A stretch of DNA of 9,669 nt from QHBQ01 sp038230695 (GCA_038230695.1 JBBRMT010000177.1:1-9669), one strand, 5' to 3'. Counted from the first letter of the stretch, positions 1 to 6,665 are shown. Notes: generated by a model not told the origin, from the letters alone. Made by a program: numbers and translations.

Positions 1-528
1 TGGACCACCCGCGTGAGCGATAACGTAGTCACCCCCCTGCCCGACCCCGCGCAGGCCGCAGATGCGAACGGCAACATCAGCGGGCTAATCGTGGATAGCA
101 GCGGCTTCAGCAACGGGGTCTACGCTGTCACATACTATGGGCGGAGCAGCAAGCATAGCTCGGTTGCCTACTTCTACGTTGGCGCGGGCAGCCCACCGCC
201 TGCACCCACGCCGACCAACACGCCGGTTCCCGGCGGCGCATCCGCCAGCATCAGCCCACCATCGGGCGATGTCAACACCAGCTTTACCGTCACCGCCAGC
301 GGTTTCCAGCCCAACGAGCGCGTCGGTATCTGGTTTACCGACCCGAATCAGCGGGTCTTCTACCCACAGAATGGCTCCAGCTTCAACGCGGATGGCGCGG
401 GTAACTTCAGCCTGCAGTTCCAGCCCGCCAGCAGCTTCACCATCCTTACGGGTGGACGCTGGGCCTTCACCGCTCAGGGTGTTACCAGCGGGCGGCAGGC
501 AATCGCCTACTTCACGCTCAACCGCTAG
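1..528 (+). CDS. Secreted Ig-like repeat surface protein, C-terminal part (5' end outside window)
   Basis: The frame is open from base 1 to a TAG at 526-528, so only the last 175 residues are seen; the GTG at 13 lies inside a domain and is not a believable start. Two beta-rich repeats are visible. The first (about residues 1-60) ends in GVYAVTYYGRSSKHSSVAYF. The second (about 78-175) begins ASISPPSGDVNTSFTVTASG and carries GFQPNERVGIWFTDPN. A Pro/Thr linker (PPPAPTPTNTPVPGG) separates them. Both match the repeats of the protein encoded at 1565-3172, which shares GFQPNE, WFTDPN and the linker style, so the two genes are paralogues. That protein has a signal peptide, so this one is probably also extracellular. 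Unlike its neighbour, no paired cysteines are seen in its repeats. Function is unknown; adhesion or envelope display is only a guess. No terminator is seen after the stop. Confidence 0.85.
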   Translation, partial: WTTRVSDNVVTPLPDPAQAADANGNISGLIVDSSGFSNGVYAVTYYGRSSKHSSVAYFYVGAGSPPPAPTPTNTPVPGGASASISPPSGDVNTSFTVTASGFQPNERVGIWFTDPNQRVFYPQNGSSFNADGAGNFSLQFQPASSFTILTGGRWAFTAQGVTSGRQAIAYFTLNR

Positions 529-534
529 CCTCGG

Positions 535-556
535 CCCTAAGCCTGGGGTTGGGTGG
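535..556 (+). repeat. Degenerate copy of the GC-rich repeat core
   Basis: The CCTAAGCC...GGGGTTGGG pattern just after the first gene resembles the core of the three tandem repeats that follow, but it is shorter and diverged. Another fragment of the core (TAAGCCCCCAGCAGGG) starts at 578. It may be the eroded edge of the array. Confidence 0.4.
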
Positions 557-591
557 ACATCTCGCCTTCTATCTATTTAAGCCCCCAGCAG

Positions 592-859
592 GGTTGCCGA
601 TAATCCTGCCCTACCACTAACCTAAGCCCCCAGCGGGGGTTGGGGAGAAATCTTGACTAGCTAATAACCTAGCTGCCCAGCAGGGTTGCCGATAATCCTG
701 CCCTACCACTAACCTAAGCCCCCCGCTGGGGTTGGGGGAGAATCTTGACTAGCTACTAAGCCCCCAGAATCTATGCCCCCAGCGGTGGTTGCCGATAATC
801 CTGCCCCACCACTAACCTAAGCCCCCCGCTGGGGTTGGGGGAGAATCTTGCCAACTACT
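592..859 (+). repeat. Three tandem ~73-bp GC-rich palindrome-containing repeats
   Basis: Near-identical units start at 592, 684 and 787, giving periods of 92 and 103 bp. Each begins GGTTGCCGATAATCCTGCCC, continues through ACCACTAACCTAAG, and then holds a palindromic core (CCCCCAGCGGGGG or CCCCGCTGGGG) followed by TTGGGGAGAA or TTGGGGGAGAA. The first two end CTTGACTAGCTA; the third diverges after CTTG. The core can fold as a hairpin, as in REP-type elements. Short unequal spacers separate the units. The array fills almost all of the 354-bp gap between the first gene and the DUF559 pseudogene; I see no gene in it. Confidence 0.9.
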
Positions 860-883
860 AACCTCAAAAGGAACATCACCGCA

Positions 884-1273
884 ATGTCCGAAGAGGAGTA
901 CCAGGAGAAGTAGCACCGCATCAACCCCACTATTCGTACCCACGCGCAACAGATGCGCCGTGACCGTCCCGTTGCCGAGGATATGCTGTGGGCGCAACTT
1001 CGTAACAAGCAAACCGGCTTCCGCTTTCGCTATCAGCACCCTATCGGTAGCTACATTGTGGATTTCTGCTGCCCTGCCACCCGTCTGATTGTCGAGGTTG
1101 ATGGCGATAGCCACGCCGCGCAGTAGGAATATGATGCCAAACGCACAAGCTGGTTGGAGCATCGCGGCTGGCAAGTGCTGCGCTTCACTAATATCGAAGT
1201 GTACGAGTCGCTCACTGGTGTGGTTGAGGCGATTATCGCCGCTTGTGAGCAGCGCGATGATGGTGGAAGATAG
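884..1273 (+). pseudogene. DUF559 (Vsr-like) endonuclease-domain gene, broken by two in-frame TAG codons
   Basis: Translation from ATG 884 gives MSEEEYQEK, TAG (911-913), HRINPTIRTHAQQMRRDRP and so on to HAAQ, a second TAG (1124-1126), then EYDAKRTSWLEHRGWQVLRF to a third TAG at 1271-1273. Apart from the two stops, the frame is continuous over 130 codons. It carries the DUF559 signature: LRNKQTGFRFRYQHPIG, then YIVDF and IVEVDGDSH (the PD-(D/E)xK-type acidic residues), then a YDxxR segment and WQVLRFTNIEV. The family is Vsr/restriction-endonuclease-like, and its biological role is poorly defined. AAAGGA (867-872) is a weak ribosome site, 11 nt before the ATG. An internal ATG at 953 would avoid the first stop but not the second, which cuts the domain after the active site. 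The gene is bracketed by inverted copies of the GC-rich repeat, which suggests a mobile origin. Confidence 0.85.
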
Positions 1274-1293
1274 TTACAATGGGCAATTAAGGT

Positions 1294-1343
1294 AGGGCTA
1301 GCCTCTCCCCCAAACCCCCGCTGGGGGCTTAGGTTGGTAGTAG
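1294..1343 (-). repeat. Inverted copy of the GC-rich repeat core
   Basis: CCTCTCCCCCAAACCCCCGC, then TGGGGGCTTAGG and TTGGTAG, is the reverse complement of the core found at 592-859. It starts 21 bp after the DUF559 pseudogene stop. The nearest left copy ends about 25 bp before that gene's ATG. The two therefore form inverted repeats around the gene. Confidence 0.85.
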
Positions 1344-1381
1344 ACGAGTTTCTACTTCAACCCCAACTCAGCGCAACTATC

Positions 1382-1411
1382 TTGACAGCAGCACGTATAT
1401 CATAGTATAGT
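1382..1411 (+). promoter_or_regulatory. Sigma70-type promoter for the secreted protein gene
   Basis: A perfect -35 TTGACA (1382-1387) and a -10 TATAGT (1406-1411) are separated by 18 bp. Transcription would begin near 1418, leaving an untranslated leader of about 147 nt before the ATG at 1565. Confidence 0.7.
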
Positions 1412-1417
1412 GCAGCG

Positions 1418-1457
1418 GTTGCCGATTGCTGTTCACCTGCTGGGCAATGAAGGCAAC
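1418..1457 (+). other. Two-part leader hairpin at the predicted transcript 5' end
   Basis: GTTGCC (1418-1423) pairs with GGCAAC (1452-1457), and ATTGC (1425-1429) pairs with GCAAT (1444-1448). The fold has a small internal loop (G against GAA) and a 14-nt apical loop. It begins where the predicted transcript starts, so it could be a 5' stabilising stem or a control element. I do not recognise a riboswitch. The rest of the leader to 1550 shows nothing clear. Its first bases share GGTTGCCGAT with the upstream tandem repeats. Confidence 0.4.
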
Positions 1458-1564
1458 TTCTATGCTAACTACGCCCCTGCCACCCCAAGCAGCAGGCTAG
1501 CCGCGCCCGATAGCGCATAACCCCAACCAAATCTCAATAGCAGGTGAAAGGAAAGGCTCAACTT

Positions 1565-3172
1565 ATGAGGAAGTACACCCAGTCGGTCCTTGCTCTGGTG
1601 TTGCTGCTAGCCATGGTGCTGACCCCCAGCTTTAGCGCCAGCGCCCAGAGCAGCTTTGCCAACTCCGATTTCGCGGCGGCCTGGCAGCGCACCGATTTTA
1701 TCGTAGGCACGCCTGGCGCACATGGCTATTTCTGGGGTCCGTTGAACACCAGCCAGACCAAGACCGAGACCTACAACGGCCAGTCACGCACCGTGCAGTA
1801 TTTCGACAAGGGCCGCATGGAACTCAATACCGCCGCCCCGGCGGGCGATAAGTATCGCGTCCTCACCGGCCTGCTTGCCAACCAGCTAATCAGCGGCAAC
1901 CAGCAAACGGGCGACACCAGCTTTGTGACCCGCTGGCCTGCGGAAATCCCCATCGCGGGCGACGCTGACGATGCCAACGCCCCCACTTATGCCAGCTTCC
2001 ACAACCTGATGGTCAATGCCAATAGCAGCCTCAATGGCAGCGCAGTCTCGACCATCGCCCGCAATGGCACGACCGGCGCGGATAACAGCAAGGCCAGTGA
2101 CACTGGCTCGGTGATTGCCTACTACGAACCGACCACTCACCATAACATCCCTGCTGCCTTCTGGAGCTTCCTGAATCAGAAGGGGCCAATCCAGGTCAAC
2201 GGCAAGGTGACGCAGAATCAGACTCTCAGCAACCCCTGGTTCTATTACACCGGCCTTCCCACCACTGAAGCCTACTGGGCCAAGGTGAAGATCGGCGGAC
2301 AGGCGGGCGTAGATGTGCTAATCCAGGCGTTCGAGCGGCGGGTGCTGACCTATGTGCCATCCGCGCCGCCCGCGTACCGCGTGCAGTGGGGCAACATCGG
2401 CCAGCACTACTATGACTGGCTGTACAACAATGCGGGCAAGCCGACCAACCCGCCGACTGCCACCCCTGGCCCCGCGCAGCCAACCAACACCCCGGCTCCC
2501 TCTGGCCCCGACTGCAGCGGCATCCCCACTCCGCATACCGCAAGCGTCACCCCGGTTTGTGGCAGCCCCGGCGACACCTTCACCTTCAGCTTCTTCGGCT
2601 TCCAGCCCAACGAAAACATCTCCTTCTGGTTCACCGACCCGAATGGCGCGGTGGTTGGCACTCCTAGCCCGCTAGCTGGCTCACCTACGGGCCGCTACGA
2701 TGGCCTGACTTTCCCCACCGACTCCAGCTTCACCCTTGGCATCTGGGCGCTGACCTTCCACGGCTCATCTACCAATCACGAATCGATTGCCTGGTTCAAG
2801 ATTGTACCAAAGGGAGGCGGTGCACAACCCACCGCCACGCCTGGCGCAGATGTTTGCAGCCACTTGCCAGCCAGCCAGAATGGCACCGTCAATCCCACCT
2901 GCGGCTCAGGTGGCACCAGCTTCCAGTTCACCGGCACTGGCTTTGCCCCCAATCAGGAAGTGCGTCTGTGGCTGACCACCCCCGACCAGGCGGTTGTTCA
3001 TTCCAGCGCGATTACCTCTGACGGCCATGAGATCCAGGCTCACTCTGATGGCTCTGGCGTAGTCCAAATCGGCCTTCACACCGGCTCCCGTATCACCAAG
3101 GGTATCTGGGCGCTGACCTTCCACGAACTAGACGGCCATCACGACAGTATCCTCTACTTCGGCATCCACTAA
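1565..3172 (+). CDS. Secreted multidomain surface protein with two Cys-paired Ig-like repeats
   Basis: The 535-residue product starts at ATG 1565; GAAAGG (1551-1556) lies 8 nt upstream, and an in-frame GTG at 1544 would overlap that site. Residues 1-27 form a signal peptide (RK, a Leu/Val-rich core, ASA cleavage before QSS). Residues about 30-290 form a module common in Chloroflexota secreted proteins, with FWGP, VQYFDKGRME, LISG, AGDADD, FERRVLTY and GQHYYDW; its function is not established. A Pro/Thr linker (293-315) follows. Two Ig-like repeats then cover about 317-414 and 431-535. Each opens with a cysteine pair (C317/C332 and C431/C446, the second in a CGS motif), which may form disulfides outside the cell. 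Each also has GFxPN and GIWALTFH. The gene has its own promoter and terminator. The upstream partial gene is a paralogue. Cell-surface location is inferred; ligand and role are unknown. Confidence 0.93.
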   Translation: MRKYTQSVLALVLLLAMVLTPSFSASAQSSFANSDFAAAWQRTDFIVGTPGAHGYFWGPLNTSQTKTETYNGQSRTVQYFDKGRMELNTAAPAGDKYRVLTGLLANQLISGNQQTGDTSFVTRWPAEIPIAGDADDANAPTYASFHNLMVNANSSLNGSAVSTIARNGTTGADNSKASDTGSVIAYYEPTTHHNIPAAFWSFLNQKGPIQVNGKVTQNQTLSNPWFYYTGLPTTEAYWAKVKIGGQAGVDVLIQAFERRVLTYVPSAPPAYRVQWGNIGQHYYDWLYNNAGKPTNPPTATPGPAQPTNTPAPSGPDCSGIPTPHTASVTPVCGSPGDTFTFSFFGFQPNENISFWFTDPNGAVVGTPSPLAGSPTGRYDGLTFPTDSSFTLGIWALTFHGSSTNHESIAWFKIVPKGGGAQPTATPGADVCSHLPASQNGTVNPTCGSGGTSFQFTGTGFAPNQEVRLWLTTPDQAVVHSSAITSDGHEIQAHSDGSGVVQIGLHTGSRITKGIWALTFHELDGHHDSILYFGIH

Positions 3173-3195
3173 GCGAAACGCTAACGTAAGCAACC

Positions 3196-3234
3196 AAAAG
3201 CCATCCCCAACCGTAGCGAGGGGATGGCTTTTTT
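3196..3234 (+). terminator. Intrinsic terminator of the secreted protein gene
   Basis: AAAAGCCATCCCC (3196-3208) pairs with GGGGATGGCTTTT (3220-3232) across an 11-nt loop, and a run of six T (3229-3234) follows the GC-rich stem. It lies 23 bp after the stop codon. Confidence 0.93.
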
Positions 3235-3262
3235 GTGGTCATTGCTTACCAATGTTGATCAA

Positions 3263-3292
3263 CTACGCCCCCAGCGGGGGTTGGGGGAGAAT
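3263..3292 (+). repeat. Solo copy of the GC-rich repeat core
   Basis: GCCCCCAGCGGGGG followed by TTGGGGGAGAAT matches the core of the 592-859 array, here without its GGTTGCCGATAATC arm and with no gene attached. It faces the inverted copy at 3365-3397. Confidence 0.8.
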
Positions 3293-3364
3293 AGTGCAGC
3301 GCAATGATGCTCTGGTAAGTATATAAAGCGCAGCTTGTTTACCCCGGCGTTAGTGGTGGGCGAG

Positions 3365-3397
3365 CTTCTCCCCAAACCCCCGCTGGGTGCTTAGGTT
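3365..3397 (-). repeat. Solo inverted copy of the GC-rich repeat core
   Basis: CTTCTCCCCAAACCCCCGCT, then GGGTGCTTAGGTT, is the reverse complement of the repeat core. GTTAGTGGTGGG just before it (from 3350) resembles the reverse complement of the CCACTAAC arm, in rearranged order. It lies just downstream of the NERD gene stop on the - strand, where the hairpin might also slow transcription, though no clear T-run follows. Confidence 0.75.
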
Positions 3398-3419
3398 AAG
3401 GAGGGGGCGGCGTTGTTGC

Positions 3420-4892
3420 CTAATACGCTTGCACTAAAGGGCTGACTGGCTGGAGGAACTCGCCTGCACACCAGCCAGTGCTGCCATTGGCATCAGGCCA
3501 GCCCCCCACTTGCCACCAGGTATGGCCGTCGGCCTGCTGCGGACCGCCGATGATATGAACCCGCCTGCCCGGCGCTAGCTCTACGACAATAGTGGCATTG
3601 GCGCTCGGCTGTGCGCGTACTCGCAGGTTGCCATCTTGCGTAGCCAGCGCATCGCTGCCCACCGCCAGTTGCGGGGTTGGCGTGTTGCCCGCCGCAGGTA
3701 GCGCGGTGGGGCTGGCAACGTCCAGGGTCGGCGCAACGGTGGGGACAATAGCGGCGCTTTGATTGGCAACAGGCTGGAGGAACTCGCCCGCGCACCAGCC
3801 AGTGCTGCCATTGGAGTTGGGCCAGCCAACCACCTGCCACCAGGTATGGCCCTCGGCTTGCGTCGGCCCGCCGGTGATGTGGACCTTCGCCCCTGGCAAT
3901 AGCTCGACGACGACATCGGCAGCGGTGGCAGGCTGCTTATGCACCCTTAGATTGCCATCCTGCGTAACCAGCGCATCGCTGCCAATTGCCAGTTGCAGTG
4001 CGCTGGTGGGGGTAGAGATACTGGGGACAGTGTTGAGCGGCGTATCGGCCGCTGCCGCAGCGGTGGTAGCAGTTGCGGCGGGTGTATCTGGCTCAACGGC
4101 GGTAGTGGGTGTAGAGGTGGCGCTGACCTTCGCGATCACCGCTGGCGTGCCACTCTGGTTATGGCTGAAGATGAGAAAGAGGGCCAGCAACGCCACGGCC
4201 ACAATGGCGATGACTAGCGCAACCACTCGCGTCCCCAGTGAAGCGCGGCCAGCCGCTTGCAAGGCAGGTGGCGCAGGTGGCGCTGCTTTGGCAGCAGTGG
4301 GTTGTGGCACGGCCTGGGCTACAGCAGCGACCAGCACGCTGACCGCTTGCGGCGGGATCTGGTAGTTGGTTTCGGCGTGTTCCATTACCCGTCGCACCGC
4401 CGTTTCGAGACCCACCAGATCGCCATAGTCAATCGTATTGCGCGGGCTGGCGGTTAGCCCCAGGTTGGCATGGGTGGCATCAGTGTCGGGCAGGGCCACG
4501 GCATAGCTAATGTGTCGGTTATATACCATCGCAAACTGGCTGGCGTGGCTATCATAGCGCAGCCAGCGGCTGAACGCGGCGCGATCGTTCTGCGCCTGCA
4601 AGTAAGGGTTGGTAATTATCGAATCCTTGCCGCTCTCATCGCGGCTGTGCCACTGGTTGTCGGCCAGCCGCACTGCGCCGCCGGTCACTTCCAACGCCAG
4701 CACGCCCCAGTCGGGGTGAACGATAAGGAAGTCAATCCGCCGCTGGCGGTTGGCGCTATCCTGAGGGTCGCTGAAGTGAATGTCGTAGATAACGCTGAAC
4801 TCATCGGTAAGCGCCTGCCTCAGCCGCTCGTAAGTGGCACGCTCTGCAGGCGGCGCTTTGCTATCAATATGTGCGGGGTGCATCTGGGCCAC
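3420..4892 (-). CDS. NERD-domain membrane protein with two extracellular SH3b repeats
   Basis: The 490-residue product starts at GTG 4892, preceded by GGAG 8 nt upstream; an ATG three codons later is too far from that site. Residues about 14-112 form a NERD (nuclease-related) domain with RRIDFLIVHP (D54), VLALEVTGG (E68) and a following Trp. The usual ExK of this PD-(D/E)xK-like family reads E-V-T, so the lysine position is Thr70. Residues 223-243 are a single membrane helix. A low-complexity Ala/Thr/Pro region (248-300) follows. Two SH3b-type domains (301-375 and 409-483) contain GSDALxTQDGNLRV, HTWWQVxGWP and GSTGWCAGEFLQPV. The predicted topology places NERD in the cytoplasm and SH3b outside, where SH3b domains often bind cell-wall material. 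The gene may be transcribed from its own AT-rich upstream heptad region or by read-through from pccB, 103 bp upstream. Role unknown; NERD nuclease activity is doubtful here. Confidence 0.9.
   Translation of the reverse strand: MAQMHPAHIDSKAPPAERATYERLRQALTDEFSVIYDIHFSDPQDSANRQRRIDFLIVHPDWGVLALEVTGGAVRLADNQWHSRDESGKDSIITNPYLQAQNDRAAFSRWLRYDSHASQFAMVYNRHISYAVALPDTDATHANLGLTASPRNTIDYGDLVGLETAVRRVMEHAETNYQIPPQAVSVLVAAVAQAVPQPTAAKAAPPAPPALQAAGRASLGTRVVALVIAIVAVALLALFLIFSHNQSGTPAVIAKVSATSTPTTAVEPDTPAATATTAAAAADTPLNTVPSISTPTSALQLAIGSDALVTQDGNLRVHKQPATAADVVVELLPGAKVHITGGPTQAEGHTWWQVVGWPNSNGSTGWCAGEFLQPVANQSAAIVPTVAPTLDVASPTALPAAGNTPTPQLAVGSDALATQDGNLRVRAQPSANATIVVELAPGRRVHIIGGPQQADGHTWWQVGGWPDANGSTGWCAGEFLQPVSPLVQAY
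3444..3992 (-). repeat. Internal tandem duplication encoding the two SH3b domains
   Basis: Two 225-bp segments, 3768-3992 and 3444-3668, encode residues 301-375 and 409-483, which align without gaps at an offset of 108 codons. Similarity is visible at the DNA level too, for example CACCAGCCAGTGCTGCCATT in both. The linker between them (about 33 residues) is Pro/Thr/Ala-rich and unlike the copies. This indicates a fairly recent domain duplication. Confidence 0.85.
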
Positions 4893-4909
4893 AGTTAGGT
4901 CTCCAAAAC

Positions 4910-4944
4910 TAGAATGTAGAATGTAGAATGTAGAATATAGATTG
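4910..4944. repeat. Heptanucleotide TAGAATG tandem repeat upstream of the NERD gene
   Basis: Three exact TAGAATG units (4910-4930) are followed by TAGAATA and TAGATTG. Read on the - strand, the direction of the NERD gene, this gives phased TACATT/TATATT hexamers resembling -10 boxes, ending about 18 bp before the start codon. A change in copy number could shift promoter spacing. No matching -35 is obvious, so promoter activity is only inferred. Confidence 0.75.
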
Positions 4945-4950
4945 TTGACT

Positions 4951-4973
4951 GGTCAGCAGCGCGAATGCTAACC
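4951..4973 (-). other. Small hairpin between pccB and the NERD gene
   Basis: On the - strand, GGTTAGC pairs with GCTGACC (one G-U pair) over a 9-nt loop, 23 bp after the pccB stop. No T-run follows, so it is at best a weak terminator or an mRNA 3'-end stabiliser. Confidence 0.25.
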
Positions 4974-4995
4974 GCACTCATGCCTCATCACTTCG

Positions 4996-6549
4996 TCATA
5001 GCGGCATATTGCCGTGCTTCTTGGGCGGGTTGGTGTCGCGCTTATCCTTCAGGCTTTCGAGGGCGCGGATCAGCTTGGGGCGGGTTTGCTGAGGCTCGAT
5101 GATCGCGTCAAGGTAGCCCCTGGCGGCGGCAATGTAGGGGTTGGCGTAGCGCTCCTGATAATCGGCCACCAGCTCCTTGCGCTTGGCTTCAGGGTCGGCG
5201 GCTTGCTCGATGATGTCCTTGTAGATGATATTCACCGCGCCGTCTATACCCATCACCGCTATTTCGGCGCTTGGCCAGGCGAAGTTGATGTCGCCGCGCA
5301 CGTGCTTGCTGCTCATCACATCGTATGCCCCGCCGTATGCCTTGCGCGTAATTACGGTGATCTTCGGTACGGTTGCTTCACAGTAGGCGTAGAGCAGCTT
5401 CGCGCCGTGACGGATGATGCCGCCATGTTCCTGCCCCACGCCGGGGAGGAAGCCTGGCACGTCCACAAAGGTGATGATCGGGATGTTGAAACAGTCGCAG
5501 AAGCGCACGAAACGGGCGGCCTTGTCCGACGAGTTGATGTCCAGCACGCCAGCCAGCACCGCAGGTTGCTGCGCCACGATGCCCACGCTACGCCCGCCTA
5601 GCCGCGCAAAGCCCACCACGATGTTCTGCGCCCAGTGTTCGTGTACCTCCAAGAAGTCGGCGTTGTCTACGATATGATGGATGATCTCCTTCATGTCGTA
5701 GGATTTACTCGCCTGAGCGGGAACGAGGCGGTTGAGTTCGGGGTCTTCGCGGTCGAGCGGATCGATGGTTGGCACAAAGGGAGGGTCGTCAAGGTTGTTG
5801 GATGGGATGAAGGAGAGCAGGCGGCGCAATGTCAGCAGGCACTCCTCATCGTTGGCAGCGGCGAAGTGGGCCACCCCGCTGGTGCCATTGTGGATACTTG
5901 CGCCGCCCAGTTCCTCAAAGGTCACATCCTCCTGCGTTACGGTCTTGACCACATTAGGGCCGGTGACGAACATATAACTGGTGTCGCGCACCATCAGGAT
6001 GAAGTCGGTGAGCGCGGGTGAGTAGACTGCGCCGCCCGCGCATGGCCCCATAATCGCGCTGATCTGGGGGATGACCCCACTGGCGAGGGTGTTGCGTAGG
6101 AAAATGTCCGCGTAACCGCCCAGGCTGACCACCCCGCCCTGGATACGCGCCCCACCGCTGTCGTTCAGGCCAATAAGTGGTGCGCCGTTACGGGTCGCCA
6201 GTTCCATAATCTTGACGATCTTCTCGGCGTGGGCCTCGTCCAGCGAACCACCGAAAACGGTAAAGTCCTGGCTGAAGACGTAGACTAGCCGCCCATCAAT
6301 ACGCCCGTAGCCAGTGACGACCCCATCGCCGAAGTATTGCTGGCCGCCATTGCCGTCGCTGCGCCCCTGCACGAACATCCCGATCTCCTCGAACGAGCCA
6401 TCGTCGAGTAGCAGATCTATGCGTTCGCGGGCGGTCAGCTTACCTTTGGCGTGCTGCTGGTCAATACGCTTTTGCCCGCCGCCCAGCAGCGCCTGCTCCT
6501 TTAGTTCTCGCAGCCGCGCAATCTTGGGGTCAATCTCTTCACGCTCCAT
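4996..6549 (-). CDS. pccB: Propionyl-CoA carboxylase carboxyltransferase (beta) subunit
   Basis: The 517-residue product has the usual length of the acyl-CoA carboxylase beta family. It moves the carboxyl group from carboxybiotin to an acyl-CoA, giving methylmalonyl-CoA if the substrate is propionyl-CoA. AKGKLTARERIDLLLDDGSF lies near the N-terminus. The two oxyanion-hole glycine pairs are seen as MGPCAGGAVYSPAL (G172-G173) and KAYGGAYDVM (G406-G407). The residue after GGAY is Asp410. In characterised enzymes, Asp here favours propionyl-CoA, whereas Ile or Cys shifts preference to longer or shorter acyl groups. AGGAG (complement of 6555-6559) sits 5 nt before the ATG. No biotin carboxylase or biotin carrier gene is in the window. 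A methylmalonyl-CoA decarboxylase alpha subunit is the main alternative, as the families are close. The gene follows a terminator, so it probably has its own promoter; the NERD gene lies downstream on the same strand. Confidence 0.93.
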   Translation of the reverse strand: MEREEIDPKIARLRELKEQALLGGGQKRIDQQHAKGKLTARERIDLLLDDGSFEEIGMFVQGRSDGNGGQQYFGDGVVTGYGRIDGRLVYVFSQDFTVFGGSLDEAHAEKIVKIMELATRNGAPLIGLNDSGGARIQGGVVSLGGYADIFLRNTLASGVIPQISAIMGPCAGGAVYSPALTDFILMVRDTSYMFVTGPNVVKTVTQEDVTFEELGGASIHNGTSGVAHFAAANDEECLLTLRRLLSFIPSNNLDDPPFVPTIDPLDREDPELNRLVPAQASKSYDMKEIIHHIVDNADFLEVHEHWAQNIVVGFARLGGRSVGIVAQQPAVLAGVLDINSSDKAARFVRFCDCFNIPIITFVDVPGFLPGVGQEHGGIIRHGAKLLYAYCEATVPKITVITRKAYGGAYDVMSSKHVRGDINFAWPSAEIAVMGIDGAVNIIYKDIIEQAADPEAKRKELVADYQERYANPYIAAARGYLDAIIEPQQTRPKLIRALESLKDKRDTNPPKKHGNMPL

Positions 6550-6589
6550 GCTCTCTCCTGTGGTTCGGTTATCGTCCTGCGGTGGCTAT

Positions 6590-6598
6590 ATTCTAACA
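6590..6598 (-). promoter_or_regulatory. Possible extended -10 promoter of pccB
   Basis: On the - strand, TGTTAGAAT (TGn plus TAGAAT) lies about 40 bp before the pccB ATG and just after the terminator at 6641-6665. No good -35 is present at 17 bp (TAACCT). The position is right; the match is modest. Confidence 0.35.
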
Positions 6599-6632
6599 CA
6601 GTTTGAGGCAACAGGTTAGGCTGGGGGCGGCA

Positions 6633-6665
6633 CAAAATGACCGACGCTGCATCGAGCAGCGTCGG
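6633..6665 (-). terminator. Intrinsic terminator after the thioesterase/EF-hand pair
   Basis: CCGACGCTGC (6641-6650) and GCAGCGTCGG (6656-6665) form a perfect 10-bp stem with a 5-nt loop. On the - strand it is followed by TCATTTTGTG, a short T-run. It lies 31 bp beyond the EF-hand ORF stop and separates that unit from pccB. Confidence 0.75.

Noticed and set aside
592..859. Possible CRISPR array from regularly repeated units
   Set aside because: Only three units of about 73 bp with unequal short spacers and a GC-rich palindromic core; no cas genes nearby.
812..1174. 120-codon - strand frame over the DUF559 region
   Set aside because: The + strand matches DUF559 throughout; the - strand translation has no recognisable domain and runs into the repeat array.
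1410..1520. Short + frame (VQRLPIAVHLLGNEGNFYANY...) in the leader of the surface gene
   Set aside because: Its GTG overlaps the -10 box, there is no ribosome site, and no family is recognised; it is more likely a chance frame in the leader.
3763..4365. 200-codon + strand frame opposite the NERD gene
   Set aside because: It is the antisense of the linker and membrane-helix region, low complexity, without motifs or ribosome site.
5014..6021. Several + strand frames opposite pccB
   Set aside because: All are shadows of a gene with clear family motifs on the - strand.
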